This document shows, one piece after another, positions 8,207 through 15,776 of a stretch of 52,303 nt of DNA. Position 1 is the stretch's first letter; each line of letters begins with the position of its first letter. Source of the DNA: Candidatus Hodarchaeota archaeon (GTDB lineage: Archaea > Asgardarchaeota > Heimdallarchaeia > Hodarchaeales > Hodarchaeaceae); assembly GCA_016839785.1 (NCBI GenBank), contig JAEOTQ010000114.1, positions 1 to 52,303 of the forward strand. Direction: 5' to 3'. The notes below the pieces were generated by a model that worked only from the letters and a program-made list of their open reading frames with translations, made no database searches and was not told the DNA's origin. The position numbers were made by a program, and so were the translations under genes.

Positions 8207-9532
8207 TTATTTTGTCTTTTCAATGACAATTTCTTGTCCAATATGTCGGATAACTCCACTAATACTAGCATGAATTACCGCGCCTAGCGACCCATCAGGG
8301 ATCTTCCCAATGAGCGCTCCTTTTTCTACAGTCTCTCCTACTTTCACAATAGGAATAGCAGGATCACCGATATGTTGCTTGAGAGGTATAGAGACTTGTT
8401 TAACCTGTATTTTCCGTTTTTTAATTGGACAATCATGATCATAATTGAGTAAATCCAATCTTGATATTAGTCTCTTCACAGGTAGCTTTCGATATTTCCT
8501 CTCAGGATGAATCGATAGTACTTTCCGAGTATGAGTATTTTTTAACCCCTCCCCTCTCAATTGCCCTTTTACTTCTGTCATCATTTTACATGGATCTAAA
8601 CCCATAGGGCATCCATAGTATGTACAGGCTCCACATTCCACGCAGAGAAATGTTCCAGTCATATATTCAGGCCTTTCAGGAGCTCCCCATGCTATCCCTC
8701 GCATGACCTTATCAGGATATAATTCATGACCTAGTAAATATCTAGGGCATACTTCTGTACATAATTGACAGCGTATGCAAGCAGCCTTGGTAACTATTAC
8801 CTTAGATGAAATTCGTTCATTTTTCATCCTCACCACAAAATGATCCTCTGGTAAAACGATTACTCCGGAGGTTAACTTTGTAATAGGCTTTTTAGGATCA
8901 ATAATTCTACCCATCATTGGTCCGTTGATTAACACTTGATAGTCATCAATAGTGGCTCCTCCAGCGGCTTTGATAGTATCCAAGATCGAAGTACCAATTG
9001 GGAACTCCATAGTTGAGGGATTTTTTACTGCGCCTGTCACTGTTACATATCTAGACACGATTGGTTTCCCTTCAGAAGCTTCAGCAAGATTTATCAATGT
9101 ATATACATTATTCACCACAACCCCTATATCAAGTGGAAGTCCACTTTCAGGAATTATCTTTCCTAAGGCTTCGTAAACTAGAACATGTTCATCTCCAGCA
9201 GGATAAACATCTTCCAAAAGGAAAATCTCTATACGAGAATCAGCTTTAATCGCTTGTGTAAGTTTTTTAATTGCATTTTTGTATTTTCTCTTTACAGCAA
9301 TGATTCCCCTCTTTGCCCCTGTGGCTTTCATCCCTAATTGTAGTCCATGTACTAGTTTTTCAGGGTAAACTTTCATTAATTGCTGATCAACCCTTAACAG
9401 AGGTTCACATTCAGCTGCATTTACGATATAAGTTTGAACTTTCGCAGAAAGTTTCACGTGAGTGGGAAATCCAGCTCCGCCTGCTCCAACTATACCGGAA
9501 TTGCGTGCCATTTCTGCGATGGTTGAAGTCAA
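8207..9532 (-). CDS. RnfC/PduS-like flavo-iron-sulfur electron-transfer protein
   Basis: A 441-residue protein of the RnfC/PduS group. It has the glycine-rich N-terminus NSGIVGAGGAGFPTHVKL, a NADH/FMN-type core, and a SLBB-like segment (VTVTGAVKNPSTMEFPIG). Two [4Fe-4S] motifs are clear: C252-x2-C255-x2-C258-x3-C262 and C297-x2-C300-x2-C303-x4-C308. The last 70 residues form a barrel-sandwich/lipoyl-like end (VKVGETVEKGALIGKI). PduS of the propanediol BMC is a cobalamin reductase and a shell-associated electron carrier. No cobalamin enzyme is present here, so re-oxidation of NADH from the aldehyde dehydrogenase, with electrons passed to the PduT-like shell protein, is the simpler idea. The start is TTG at 9532 with an AGAGG-like site upstream. 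Confidence 0.9.
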   Translation of the reverse strand: MTSTIAEMARNSGIVGAGGAGFPTHVKLSAKVQTYIVNAAECEPLLRVDQQLMKVYPEKLVHGLQLGMKATGAKRGIIAVKRKYKNAIKKLTQAIKADSRIEIFLLEDVYPAGDEHVLVYEALGKIIPESGLPLDIGVVVNNVYTLINLAEASEGKPIVSRYVTVTGAVKNPSTMEFPIGTSILDTIKAAGGATIDDYQVLINGPMMGRIIDPKKPITKLTSGVIVLPEDHFVVRMKNERISSKVIVTKAACIRCQLCTEVCPRYLLGHELYPDKVMRGIAWGAPERPEYMTGTFLCVECGACTYYGCPMGLDPCKMMTEVKGQLRGEGLKNTHTRKVLSIHPERKYRKLPVKRLISRLDLLNYDHDCPIKKRKIQVKQVSIPLKQHIGDPAIPIVKVGETVEKGALIGKIPDGSLGAVIHASISGVIRHIGQEIVIEKTK

Positions 9533-9559
9533 TTAATTTAGCCTCTTCTTTTTATAACT

Positions 9560-10987
9560 CTAAATTATTCTAAACGCATCTACAAGAACACATCTTCTTT
9601 GACGTGTAAACGTTCTCGCAGATGTTATTCCTTCACCTGTTGGACCTGCTATCGTCATTGTCGTAAATCCTTCTCCTCCAAACCCGATCCCTGCTAATGA
9701 GGGAGCATTTTTTACGAATATAGTTGTCTCAATATTTTTTGCGACAAGACTCATATTGCCAACAGAATCACTCCACATCATAGCTGTATGTTTAAATCCA
9801 TGTTCTGCTTTCTTGGCTTTTTGTAAAGCTTCTTCTATTGATTTAACTCGAACTATCGGTAACACAGGCATCAGCATTTCAGATATTACAAAGGGATGCT
9901 CGTCATCAGGTACTTCGGCAATTATTAGCTTAATATTATCACTGACCTGAATGCCAATTCCCTCAAGAATCACTTTTGCATCTTTACCGATGAAGTCCCT
10001 ATTTACAATCGGAAATCTTCCTTTTTTCCCAGTGAATACAAGATTAGCTAATTGAATAATCTGATCTCCTGTAATCTCGTAGGCACCATAATTCTTCATT
10101 TCGGCTTTCAATCGATCAGTAATGCTATCAAATGCAAAAACTTCTTTTTCCACGATACAAACAATATTATTATCAAAACTTGCACCCTCTACAATCCCTC
10201 TTGCTGCTTTTTGAATATTTGCAGTATCGTCAACGATCACAGGCGGATTTCCTGGACCTGCACAGACGGTTTTCTTTCCAGATTGCATGGCAGCCTTTAC
10301 GACTGCGCTTCCTCCAGTCACTACAAGACACCTGATTTTTTTATGTGTCATAAGTGTTTGAGCTGACTCAATTGTAGGTGAAATTGTGGATGTGAGTACA
10401 TTTTCTGGCCCTCCAGCTTCAAGAATTGCCCTATTCAATAACCTTACCGCTTCATTACTCGCACGTTTTGCTGAAGGATGAGGGTTAAAAACCACACTGT
10501 TTCCTGCAGTGACCATTGATATTCCATTATTGATCACGGTTGCAGTCGGATTTGTAGAAGGTGTTATTGATCCAATTACTCCATATGGAGCCATTTCTAC
10601 AAGAGTTAGTCCCTTATCACCTGTCCAAGTGTTTGGAACTAAATCTTCCAGTCCTGGGGTTTTACGTGCGCATAGTAAATTTTTAGCTACTTTATCCTCT
10701 AATCGGCCAAGATTGGTTTCTTGAACTGCTAGTTCAGCTAGATATCGGGCGTGCTTGATTACGCCTTCACGCATAGATTGAATAATGTCTTTTCGTTTTT
10801 CGAGCGAGAGATCCATTAAGGCTATTTGGCTCTTCTCAGCTGCTTCAATAGCTTGTTCTATATCCTGAAAAATGCCTCCGCCTGCAGTTGCTGGAAGATT
10901 TTCTAATCCCGAATAAACTTGATAGGCACGAATTTTTTGTACAACAGTATTGACAATCTTGGCAATTTGTTGTTCATCATATGTCAT
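9560..10987 (-). CDS. CoA-acylating aldehyde dehydrogenase (PduP/EutE family), BMC cargo
   Basis: A 475-residue enzyme that oxidises an aldehyde (probably acetaldehyde) with NAD+ and CoA to the acyl-CoA. The N-terminal 23 residues (EQQIAKIVNTVVQKIRAY) form an amphipathic helix like the PduP encapsulation peptide and are followed by a short glycine-rich linker. The ALDH core has PYGVIGSITPSTNPTAT, the nucleotide-binding VTGGSAVV, AGPGNPPVIVD, and the catalytic Cys277 in DNNIVCIVEKEV. It ends in GEGFTTMTIAGPTGEGIT and the C-terminal RRCVLVDAF typical of BMC-associated ALDHs. Its neighbours are BMC-P upstream and the PduS-like protein downstream. With DeoC supplying acetaldehyde, it is the central oxidative step of the compartment. 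Confidence 0.96.
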   Translation of the reverse strand: MTYDEQQIAKIVNTVVQKIRAYQVYSGLENLPATAGGGIFQDIEQAIEAAEKSQIALMDLSLEKRKDIIQSMREGVIKHARYLAELAVQETNLGRLEDKVAKNLLCARKTPGLEDLVPNTWTGDKGLTLVEMAPYGVIGSITPSTNPTATVINNGISMVTAGNSVVFNPHPSAKRASNEAVRLLNRAILEAGGPENVLTSTISPTIESAQTLMTHKKIRCLVVTGGSAVVKAAMQSGKKTVCAGPGNPPVIVDDTANIQKAARGIVEGASFDNNIVCIVEKEVFAFDSITDRLKAEMKNYGAYEITGDQIIQLANLVFTGKKGRFPIVNRDFIGKDAKVILEGIGIQVSDNIKLIIAEVPDDEHPFVISEMLMPVLPIVRVKSIEEALQKAKKAEHGFKHTAMMWSDSVGNMSLVAKNIETTIFVKNAPSLAGIGFGGEGFTTMTIAGPTGEGITSARTFTRQRRCVLVDAFRII

Positions 10988-11036
10988 TTAATTACCCACA
11001 CTTGCACATGTTCAGTTTCTTTTATTATACAAAATA

Positions 11037-11327
11037 TTATTTTCTGTATGTTTCCTTTCCATTTATTTGAATAAAATCGATTATGGCTTGAATTGTTGCA
11101 TCAGTTGGACGATCTTTTGTCATTGCAGTTAAACGAGAGGAACTTCCTGTAACAACTAAGACAAGTTCCTCTTCTCCTGCACCTACAGCATCAATTGCTA
11201 CGAATGGAGAACTCTCAGGTTTCAGATCAGTCATATCCACTGGTTGGACAATGAGAAGGGTAAAACCTTTAATGCCTGCATCTTTTTCTGTGCTAACTAC
11301 ATTTCCAATAACTTTACATACTTTCAT
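11037..11327 (-). CDS. BMC-P shell vertex protein (EutN/CcmL family), copy 1
   Basis: A 96-residue pentamer-type shell protein. It has VCKVIGNVVSTEKDAGIKGFTLLIVQP, then the family signature AIDAVGAGEEELVLVVTGSSSR, and ends in DATIQAIIDFIQING. It is the most canonical of the three BMC-P proteins. The ATG is preceded by AGGTGAT, a strong archaeal Shine-Dalgarno sequence. It lies between the flavoprotein-like gene and the aldehyde dehydrogenase gene. Confidence 0.96.
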   Translation of the reverse strand: MKVCKVIGNVVSTEKDAGIKGFTLLIVQPVDMTDLKPESSPFVAIDAVGAGEEELVLVVTGSSSRLTAMTKDRPTDATIQAIIDFIQINGKETYRK

Positions 11328-11338
11328 GTTTTTATCAC

Positions 11339-12058
11339 CTAAATCTTTATAATTTTAATATCAAGAAGTTTGGCTTTTTCTTGGGCTAATGGTGTTATAA
11401 CTGTGGAATGAGGTACAAAAATTTCATGAGATTTTCCTTGTAAGCTTTCTAAATAATCTTCTGTTATTAAATCTGGTATTGATGGGGTATGTTTCATGAA
11501 TTGATCAGCCAAATCTTCAACATTAACCAATCTAAATCCCATTTCAATTAAAATTGATAACCGTCTACTTAATTCATTTGTTAACATACCAGATGGTCCA
11601 TAATCAAAAGTTAAATCCGTTGGAGGAAATGGTGTTGCTATATAGACTGGAATTTTGGATAATAATCCTTGGAGTAATAAATTGACGGTAGGATTCGAAT
11701 CTTCTAGACTAGTAACTTTTTTAGCAATTTCAAAACTAAAAGCACCATACATTATGGATTCAAGATCATTATAAAATTTTAAACAGAAATCTCCCGTTGG
11801 ATTAACAATGATATCCATAGTAGGAGTTGAACTAGCTCGTGATGTGAATTTCAAGGCTTCGTCTATCTCTTTTCTAGTCCATACAAGAATCTTCATATTT
11901 TTTTGAGCTAATCTGATAAGAGTTACAAATAATTCTTCCAACCCTTGGCCCATATGGGTTAATATTCCTAATACACTATAGGGGCCTCGTGTCTGGTTAC
12001 TTGTGAGAACATTCCGAACTTGTTGAGATACAAGTGATTCGAGTTCTTTCTCATCCAT
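11339..12058 (-). CDS. BMC-associated flavoprotein-like protein
   Basis: A 239-residue protein of no proven function. The N-terminus (EKELESLVSQQVRNVLTSN) is an amphipathic helix like the encapsulation peptides of the other cargo proteins here. The core is an alternating alpha/beta domain related to the N-terminal domain of the DeoC fusion. Shared features are a region around IMYGAFSFEIAKKV, corresponding to [15 protein letters not shown], and the G-F-R-L-V-N-V-E segment followed by D-L-A-D-Q. The C-terminus HSTVITPLAQEKAKLLDIKI resembles the V-T-P-x-A-x-D-x-A-x-x-x-G-I end seen on many BMC-encoded accessory proteins. Candidate roles are flavin binding or a scaffold for cargo. It follows BMC-H copy 1 by 16 bases. 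Confidence 0.7.
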   Translation of the reverse strand: MDEKELESLVSQQVRNVLTSNQTRGPYSVLGILTHMGQGLEELFVTLIRLAQKNMKILVWTRKEIDEALKFTSRASSTPTMDIIVNPTGDFCLKFYNDLESIMYGAFSFEIAKKVTSLEDSNPTVNLLLQGLLSKIPVYIATPFPPTDLTFDYGPSGMLTNELSRRLSILIEMGFRLVNVEDLADQFMKHTPSIPDLITEDYLESLQGKSHEIFVPHSTVITPLAQEKAKLLDIKIIKI

Positions 12059-12074
12059 AACCTTTACCTTCTAT

Positions 12075-12386
12075 TCAATCTCTACCAGGATCTTCGTGAA
12101 CACTTTGAGTAGGTAGTCTAACTTTTTCTATTAATTCAATAGTTACATTATCAGGCCGTGGAATTACATTGGTTAGAATTCCACAGGAAATTCGCCGTAA
12201 TTGTTTTTTTGCCGCATTGATTGCTTCATTAACCGCGGCTACCTCGCCTTCAATGATTACTATAACTAAACCACCAGAAACTCGTTTTAATGATATTAAA
12301 TTGATATTAGCCGCTTTTAACGCTGTATCTGTGGCCACAATTGCTCCAATACGGCCACGTGTCTCCATAAATCCTAGAGCATCCAT
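12075..12386 (-). CDS. BMC-H hexameric shell protein, copy 1
   Basis: A BMC-domain protein of 103 residues beginning MDALGFMETRGRIGAIVATDTALKAANI. The pore segment is RVSGGLVIVI, and EGEVAAVNEAINAA and NVIPRPDN complete the fold. A C-terminal extension of about 15 residues (LPTQSVHEDPGRD) exceeds the minimal family length. I use the ATG at 12386: the in-frame GTG at 12395 lies inside the AGGTGAT Shine-Dalgarno sequence and would overlap the stop of the preceding gene at 12392. Differences from copy 2 in pore and surface residues suggest mixed facets with distinct permeability. Confidence 0.95.
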   Translation of the reverse strand: MDALGFMETRGRIGAIVATDTALKAANINLISLKRVSGGLVIVIIEGEVAAVNEAINAAKKQLRRISCGILTNVIPRPDNVTIELIEKVRLPTQSVHEDPGRD

Positions 12387-12391
12387 AAGTA

Positions 12392-14248
12392 TCACCTGAA
12401 GGGGGAATATGACTTCTCATCAAAATCCGAAATGAGCGTTCCCATGTCTCCTGTGTTCAATGCGAGGGCATTTCCCTCGTCTAAGTCTAAGTGTAACTCC
12501 AAATTATAGTCTGGATGAACTCTTACTTTAACTTCATCTAATATACCTGCACGTGTTCCTGGAAATTTAACTGCCACCATCTGTTTGTTAGATACGTTTA
12601 ATCTCTGTGAATCAGTTGGTGACATATGAATATGTCGTGCGGCAAATATTACTCCCTTGTCTAATGTAATTGCACCCTTTGGTCCCATAACATTGATTCC
12701 AGGTGTCCCCTCTAAATCCCCCGAATGTCTTGTAGGAGGGTTAATTCCTAATACATACCCATCGCTACGTGAAATTTCGATTTGTGTTTCATCACGAAAA
12801 GGGCCAAGAACTCTTACTCCGTATATTGCCCGTTTTGGACCAACAAGATCAACAACCTCCTCACAAGCAAACTCTTTACGCTGTGATAAGGAGTTAAGAG
12901 GATGCAACTTCTCTTTTTCTCCAAAAAGTTTGTGAAAATCAGTTTTAGTTAAATGAATATGCCGAGCTGATAAAGAAACTGGGATTAGCTGATCACTAAG
13001 GACTTTAGTTAATTCCTGAGTAATGATCTGCTTAACTAATTTGTCATTATTTACAACCGTATTTCTTTGTGTGATTGGTGTAAATTCACATCCTAATGGG
13101 CCACAGTATCTTCCGACATATTCCGCAGAGGGTCGATATATCACGGGTTTAATGGTTGGGGTTTCTGGGTATTTCTCTTCTAATACATGTGCGGTCCATC
13201 CAGCAACTCTAGATGTTGTAAAAATCGGAGTAAAAAGTTCTACAGGTATATTAAGACTTGTATACACTGTAGCCCCGTATAAATCCACATTAGGATAGAT
13301 ATCTCGATTTTTTCGCTTTTTAAATTCCTTTTGAGTTATATCAACCATCTGATTTGTTGTCTCGAACATCCATTGAGCAAACCCACCGTTTTTTTTCACA
13401 AGTTCTGCGGCCATTTCCTTTAATATATTAGCTCTTGGATCTATTGTTTTATAAATCGCATGTCCCATTCCCATAATTCGTTTGCCTTTATCAAAACGAT
13501 CTTTTACCCAATCTTCAACATTAGACATCTTTTTAATTTCTAAAAGGCTCTCATATACAAGATGATTTGCGCCTCCATGATATTTTCCAGATAAGGAACC
13601 TATTGCTCCTGAAATTGAAGCATATAGATCGGCTCCAGTGGAGGCTATTACTCTTGCAGTAAAAGTAGATGCATTGAAAGAATGTTCAGCATGAAGTACG
13701 AGTGTAACATCAAAAATTCGAGCCTCTTCCTTTGATGGTGTTTTTCCATGAAGCATGTACAGGAAATTTGACGCATAAGCAAGATTTTTGTTAGGGGATA
13801 TTGGTTCGTTATTGTTTCTTATACGTTCCCATGCCGTGACAATAATAGGTAGAAGAGCAATAATCCTAATAGCAATGTTACGATCAGTTTCTCTTGTTTC
13901 TGTTTCAACTTCAGCATCATATCCGGCTAAGAGGGCAAGCGATGACTGAAGGACACTCATTGAAGGGGTATTTTTTGCAGTTTTCTGTAAATGAATGAGT
14001 AATTCTGGAGGAAGCTCTTGATTTGATTTTATTGTAGACTCAAAGACTTTCAATTGATCAAAAGAAGGTAGTTTTCCATATAAGAGTAAGTATACTACTT
14101 CTTCGTAAGTTGAATTCCTTGCTAGATCCTTAATATCATACCCTCGGATGAAAAGATTTCCTTTTTCTCCTTCAATCAGGCATATATTTGTATCCGCAAC
14201 CTCAACACCACGAAGTCCAGTCGATTTGTGGCTATGTTCTTCAAGCAT
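12392..14248 (-). CDS. Citrate synthase-PduL phosphotransacylase fusion (BMC cargo)
   Basis: A 618-residue bifunctional protein. Residues 1-395 are citrate (or 2-methylcitrate) synthase with all catalytic residues visible: His224 (YHGGAN), His263 in MGMGHAIYKTIDPRA, and Asp322 (PNVDLYGA). The substrate arginines are in DPRA, SRVAGWTAH and YRPSAEY. Residues 396-421 form a linker that contains an amphipathic helix (KLVKQIITQELTKVL) resembling an encapsulation peptide. Residues 422-610 are a PduL-type phosphotransacylase with both metal-binding motifs, SARHIHL (His430/432) and AARHIHM (His539/541), plus VLGPFRDETQIEISR and LHLDLDEGNA. Both domains release free CoA from acetyl-CoA, giving citrate or acetyl-phosphate. 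It is the first gene of the BMC operon, and its ATG lies about 57 bases from a TATA-like box. I know of no described protein with this architecture. Confidence 0.95.
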   Translation of the reverse strand: MLEEHSHKSTGLRGVEVADTNICLIEGEKGNLFIRGYDIKDLARNSTYEEVVYLLLYGKLPSFDQLKVFESTIKSNQELPPELLIHLQKTAKNTPSMSVLQSSLALLAGYDAEVETETRETDRNIAIRIIALLPIIVTAWERIRNNNEPISPNKNLAYASNFLYMLHGKTPSKEEARIFDVTLVLHAEHSFNASTFTARVIASTGADLYASISGAIGSLSGKYHGGANHLVYESLLEIKKMSNVEDWVKDRFDKGKRIMGMGHAIYKTIDPRANILKEMAAELVKKNGGFAQWMFETTNQMVDITQKEFKKRKNRDIYPNVDLYGATVYTSLNIPVELFTPIFTTSRVAGWTAHVLEEKYPETPTIKPVIYRPSAEYVGRYCGPLGCEFTPITQRNTVVNNDKLVKQIITQELTKVLSDQLIPVSLSARHIHLTKTDFHKLFGEKEKLHPLNSLSQRKEFACEEVVDLVGPKRAIYGVRVLGPFRDETQIEISRSDGYVLGINPPTRHSGDLEGTPGINVMGPKGAITLDKGVIFAARHIHMSPTDSQRLNVSNKQMVAVKFPGTRAGILDEVKVRVHPDYNLELHLDLDEGNALALNTGDMGTLISDFDEKSYSPFR

Positions 14249-14303
14249 CGTAAGGCCTTTTTATTTGAGCTTAGTTTTCAGTAGCAAAGGGTGAACTTGT
14301 ACT

Positions 14304-14313
14304 CCTTAAATAC
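14304..14313 (-). promoter_or_regulatory. Putative TATA box of the BMC operon
   Basis: On the minus strand the sequence reads GTATTTAAGG, a good archaeal TATA-box match, preceded by A-rich bases. It lies 57-65 bases upstream of the ATG of the citrate synthase-PduL gene, which predicts transcription starting near 14280 and a leader of about 30 bases. It is the clearest promoter for the operon, since most later genes follow with gaps under 60 bases. Divergent transcription of the cysteine-cluster gene starts on the other side of the same 232-base spacer. Confidence 0.5.
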
Positions 14314-14480
14314 AATTTTGTGAATCGTCTGACGAATCATTTGGTCAATTTTATCTCAAACTAGCTGAATATCGATACCACTTAATCATGAGAGTTTTTT
14401 TGTACAATAGATAACCAATATCACTATATATTAGTGATAAGCTTTTTCTAGAAGAATACACTTAGCAGAGGTTCCATTCT

Positions 14481-15440
14481 TTGTTGATTAGAGGCTTTTC
14501 AGAATATACCACTTACAAATGTGCAGACTGCCATTTGAAATGCTGCGCCACTGAGTACGATCTGCCCCTCTATGGGTCAGAAAAACTTCATCTGTCTCAG
14601 AAATATTCAGAATATCAGTATTACTTTCAATCGACTAAAGAGGGAGACATTATTCTTCGGGGAAATTCATGTCCGTTCTTGACAAAGGGTGGACATTGTC
14701 AACTTCATACCACATCTCTGAAACCTCTCACATGCCAAATTTATCCTTTGTTGTTTTGGCGATTCAACCGAAATGATACTTTAATATCAATTAATCCCTG
14801 TCGGGGAAAAGGATTTCATTGGTACTCCACAAAAAACGCTAAGATTACCAAAGACTACATTGAACAGCTAATTCTAAAGACTGACAAATATTTTGATTCG
14901 TATTGGGGAGAAGAAATGGACAAAAATAATCCTTACGAAGGTATCTCCCCATCAAGGGTGGAAAAGCAAGTAAAATATTATAATCATACTTCTGAAGACC
15001 AATTATTGACGAAGATGGTATCCAACATTTCATCTTCCTCATATTCTCAATTTCTTCCATCTTTTCATGAAAAACCCAACGATTTGATGAAAAATGAGGT
15101 AATTAAGAAGTATCTCAATTCGGTTCTATCTTGGCTAGTTTGGAGTCCTGTAGGGTTACAATTGTCTATTGAGAATGCTCAACTTATATTTTCTATCGCT
15201 GCGTTTTGGTTGATTGAGCAAATAAATTTGGATCTTAATTCAAACACTTCATTCATAACAGATTCCATCTATATGGAGCAATTGTCCTCATTTTACGCTA
15301 GGTCCATTCTTCCATCCTTCTGGCTTAATATAATTTCTCAAAAGACAAACCAAGTATTATATTCTTTCGCGAAAAAAGTATACTTAGTCCTCACAGGAGA
15401 ACTCCCTCAGGAAGAGCTCCTTCAATTTCGCTCTTCTTGA
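14481..15440 (+). CDS. YkgJ-type cysteine-cluster protein (putative Zn/Fe chelating)
   Basis: A 319-residue protein whose first 130 residues carry the cysteine cluster of the YkgJ/CxxCxxCC family. The visible elements are C-x2-C-x3-CC (YKCADCHLKCCATE), then SCPFLTKGGHCQLHTT, and KPLTCQIYPL followed by INPCRG. This family probably binds a zinc or iron centre; no reaction is established. The remaining 190 residues are helical, have no motif I recognise, and contain no clear membrane segment. The start is TTG at 14481 (TTG TTG ATT) and no ATG is available nearby. It is divergent from the BMC operon, so shared regulation is possible but not shown. Confidence 0.75.
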   Translation: MLIRGFSEYTTYKCADCHLKCCATEYDLPLYGSEKLHLSQKYSEYQYYFQSTKEGDIILRGNSCPFLTKGGHCQLHTTSLKPLTCQIYPLLFWRFNRNDTLISINPCRGKGFHWYSTKNAKITKDYIEQLILKTDKYFDSYWGEEMDKNNPYEGISPSRVEKQVKYYNHTSEDQLLTKMVSNISSSSYSQFLPSFHEKPNDLMKNEVIKKYLNSVLSWLVWSPVGLQLSIENAQLIFSIAAFWLIEQINLDLNSNTSFITDSIYMEQLSSFYARSILPSFWLNIISQKTNQVLYSFAKKVYLVLTGELPQEELLQFRSS

Positions 15441-15528
15441 TAAGAATTGTTATCAAGAAAGTAAAACATTAAGAAGGAATTAGAAAAGAGAATAGAATGA
15501 CGAAGAATTGTAATACGAGTGAAATATT

Positions 15529-15711
15529 ATGGCAGGTAGTCACGGAAGCCTTACAAAAGCTGGAAAAGTACGAAATCAAACTCCTAAAGTTGAAGGACGT
15601 AAAAGAAAAGGATTAACACCAATCTTACGCAATAAAAAGAATTATATTAAGAGAATTGTAAAAGAAATGCCAGTAGGCCAGCCAGAATATCGTCAGGACA
15701 GACGAAGGTAA
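15529..15711 (+). CDS. rps30e: Ribosomal protein eS30
   Basis: A 60-residue, very basic small-subunit ribosomal protein. The sequence MAGSHGSLTKAGKVRNQTPK matches the family hallmark G-S-L-x-x-A-G-K-V-R-x-Q-T-P-K-V. It ends in a run of basic residues (QDRRR). Length is normal. This protein is found in eukaryotes and a subset of archaea, including Asgard lineages, and supports that placement. A T-rich terminator and a hairpin follow directly. Confidence 0.95.
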   Translation: MAGSHGSLTKAGKVRNQTPKVEGRKRKGLTPILRNKKNYIKRIVKEMPVGQPEYRQDRRR

Positions 15712-15720
15712 TTTAATTAA

Positions 15721-15776
15721 CTCTTTTTTTTATCTTTTATATCCAAATTAGCTTTACTTGAAGTAAAGCCTTTTTC
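15721..15776. terminator. Bidirectional terminator between eS30 and flavin reductase
   Basis: Just after the eS30 stop is a run of eight T, a standard archaeal termination signal. At 15751-15769 a near-perfect palindrome (GCTTTACTT, one G, AAGTAAAGC) follows, with CCTTTTTC after it on the plus strand. The convergent flavin reductase gene ends at 15775. The arrangement fits a shared terminator for both genes. Confidence 0.6.

Noticed and set aside
8207-9532. Cobalamin reductase function for the PduS-like protein
   Set aside because: No cobalamin-dependent dehydratase or ammonia lyase and no cobalamin adenosyltransferase is encoded in the operon, so a general electron-transfer role is preferred.
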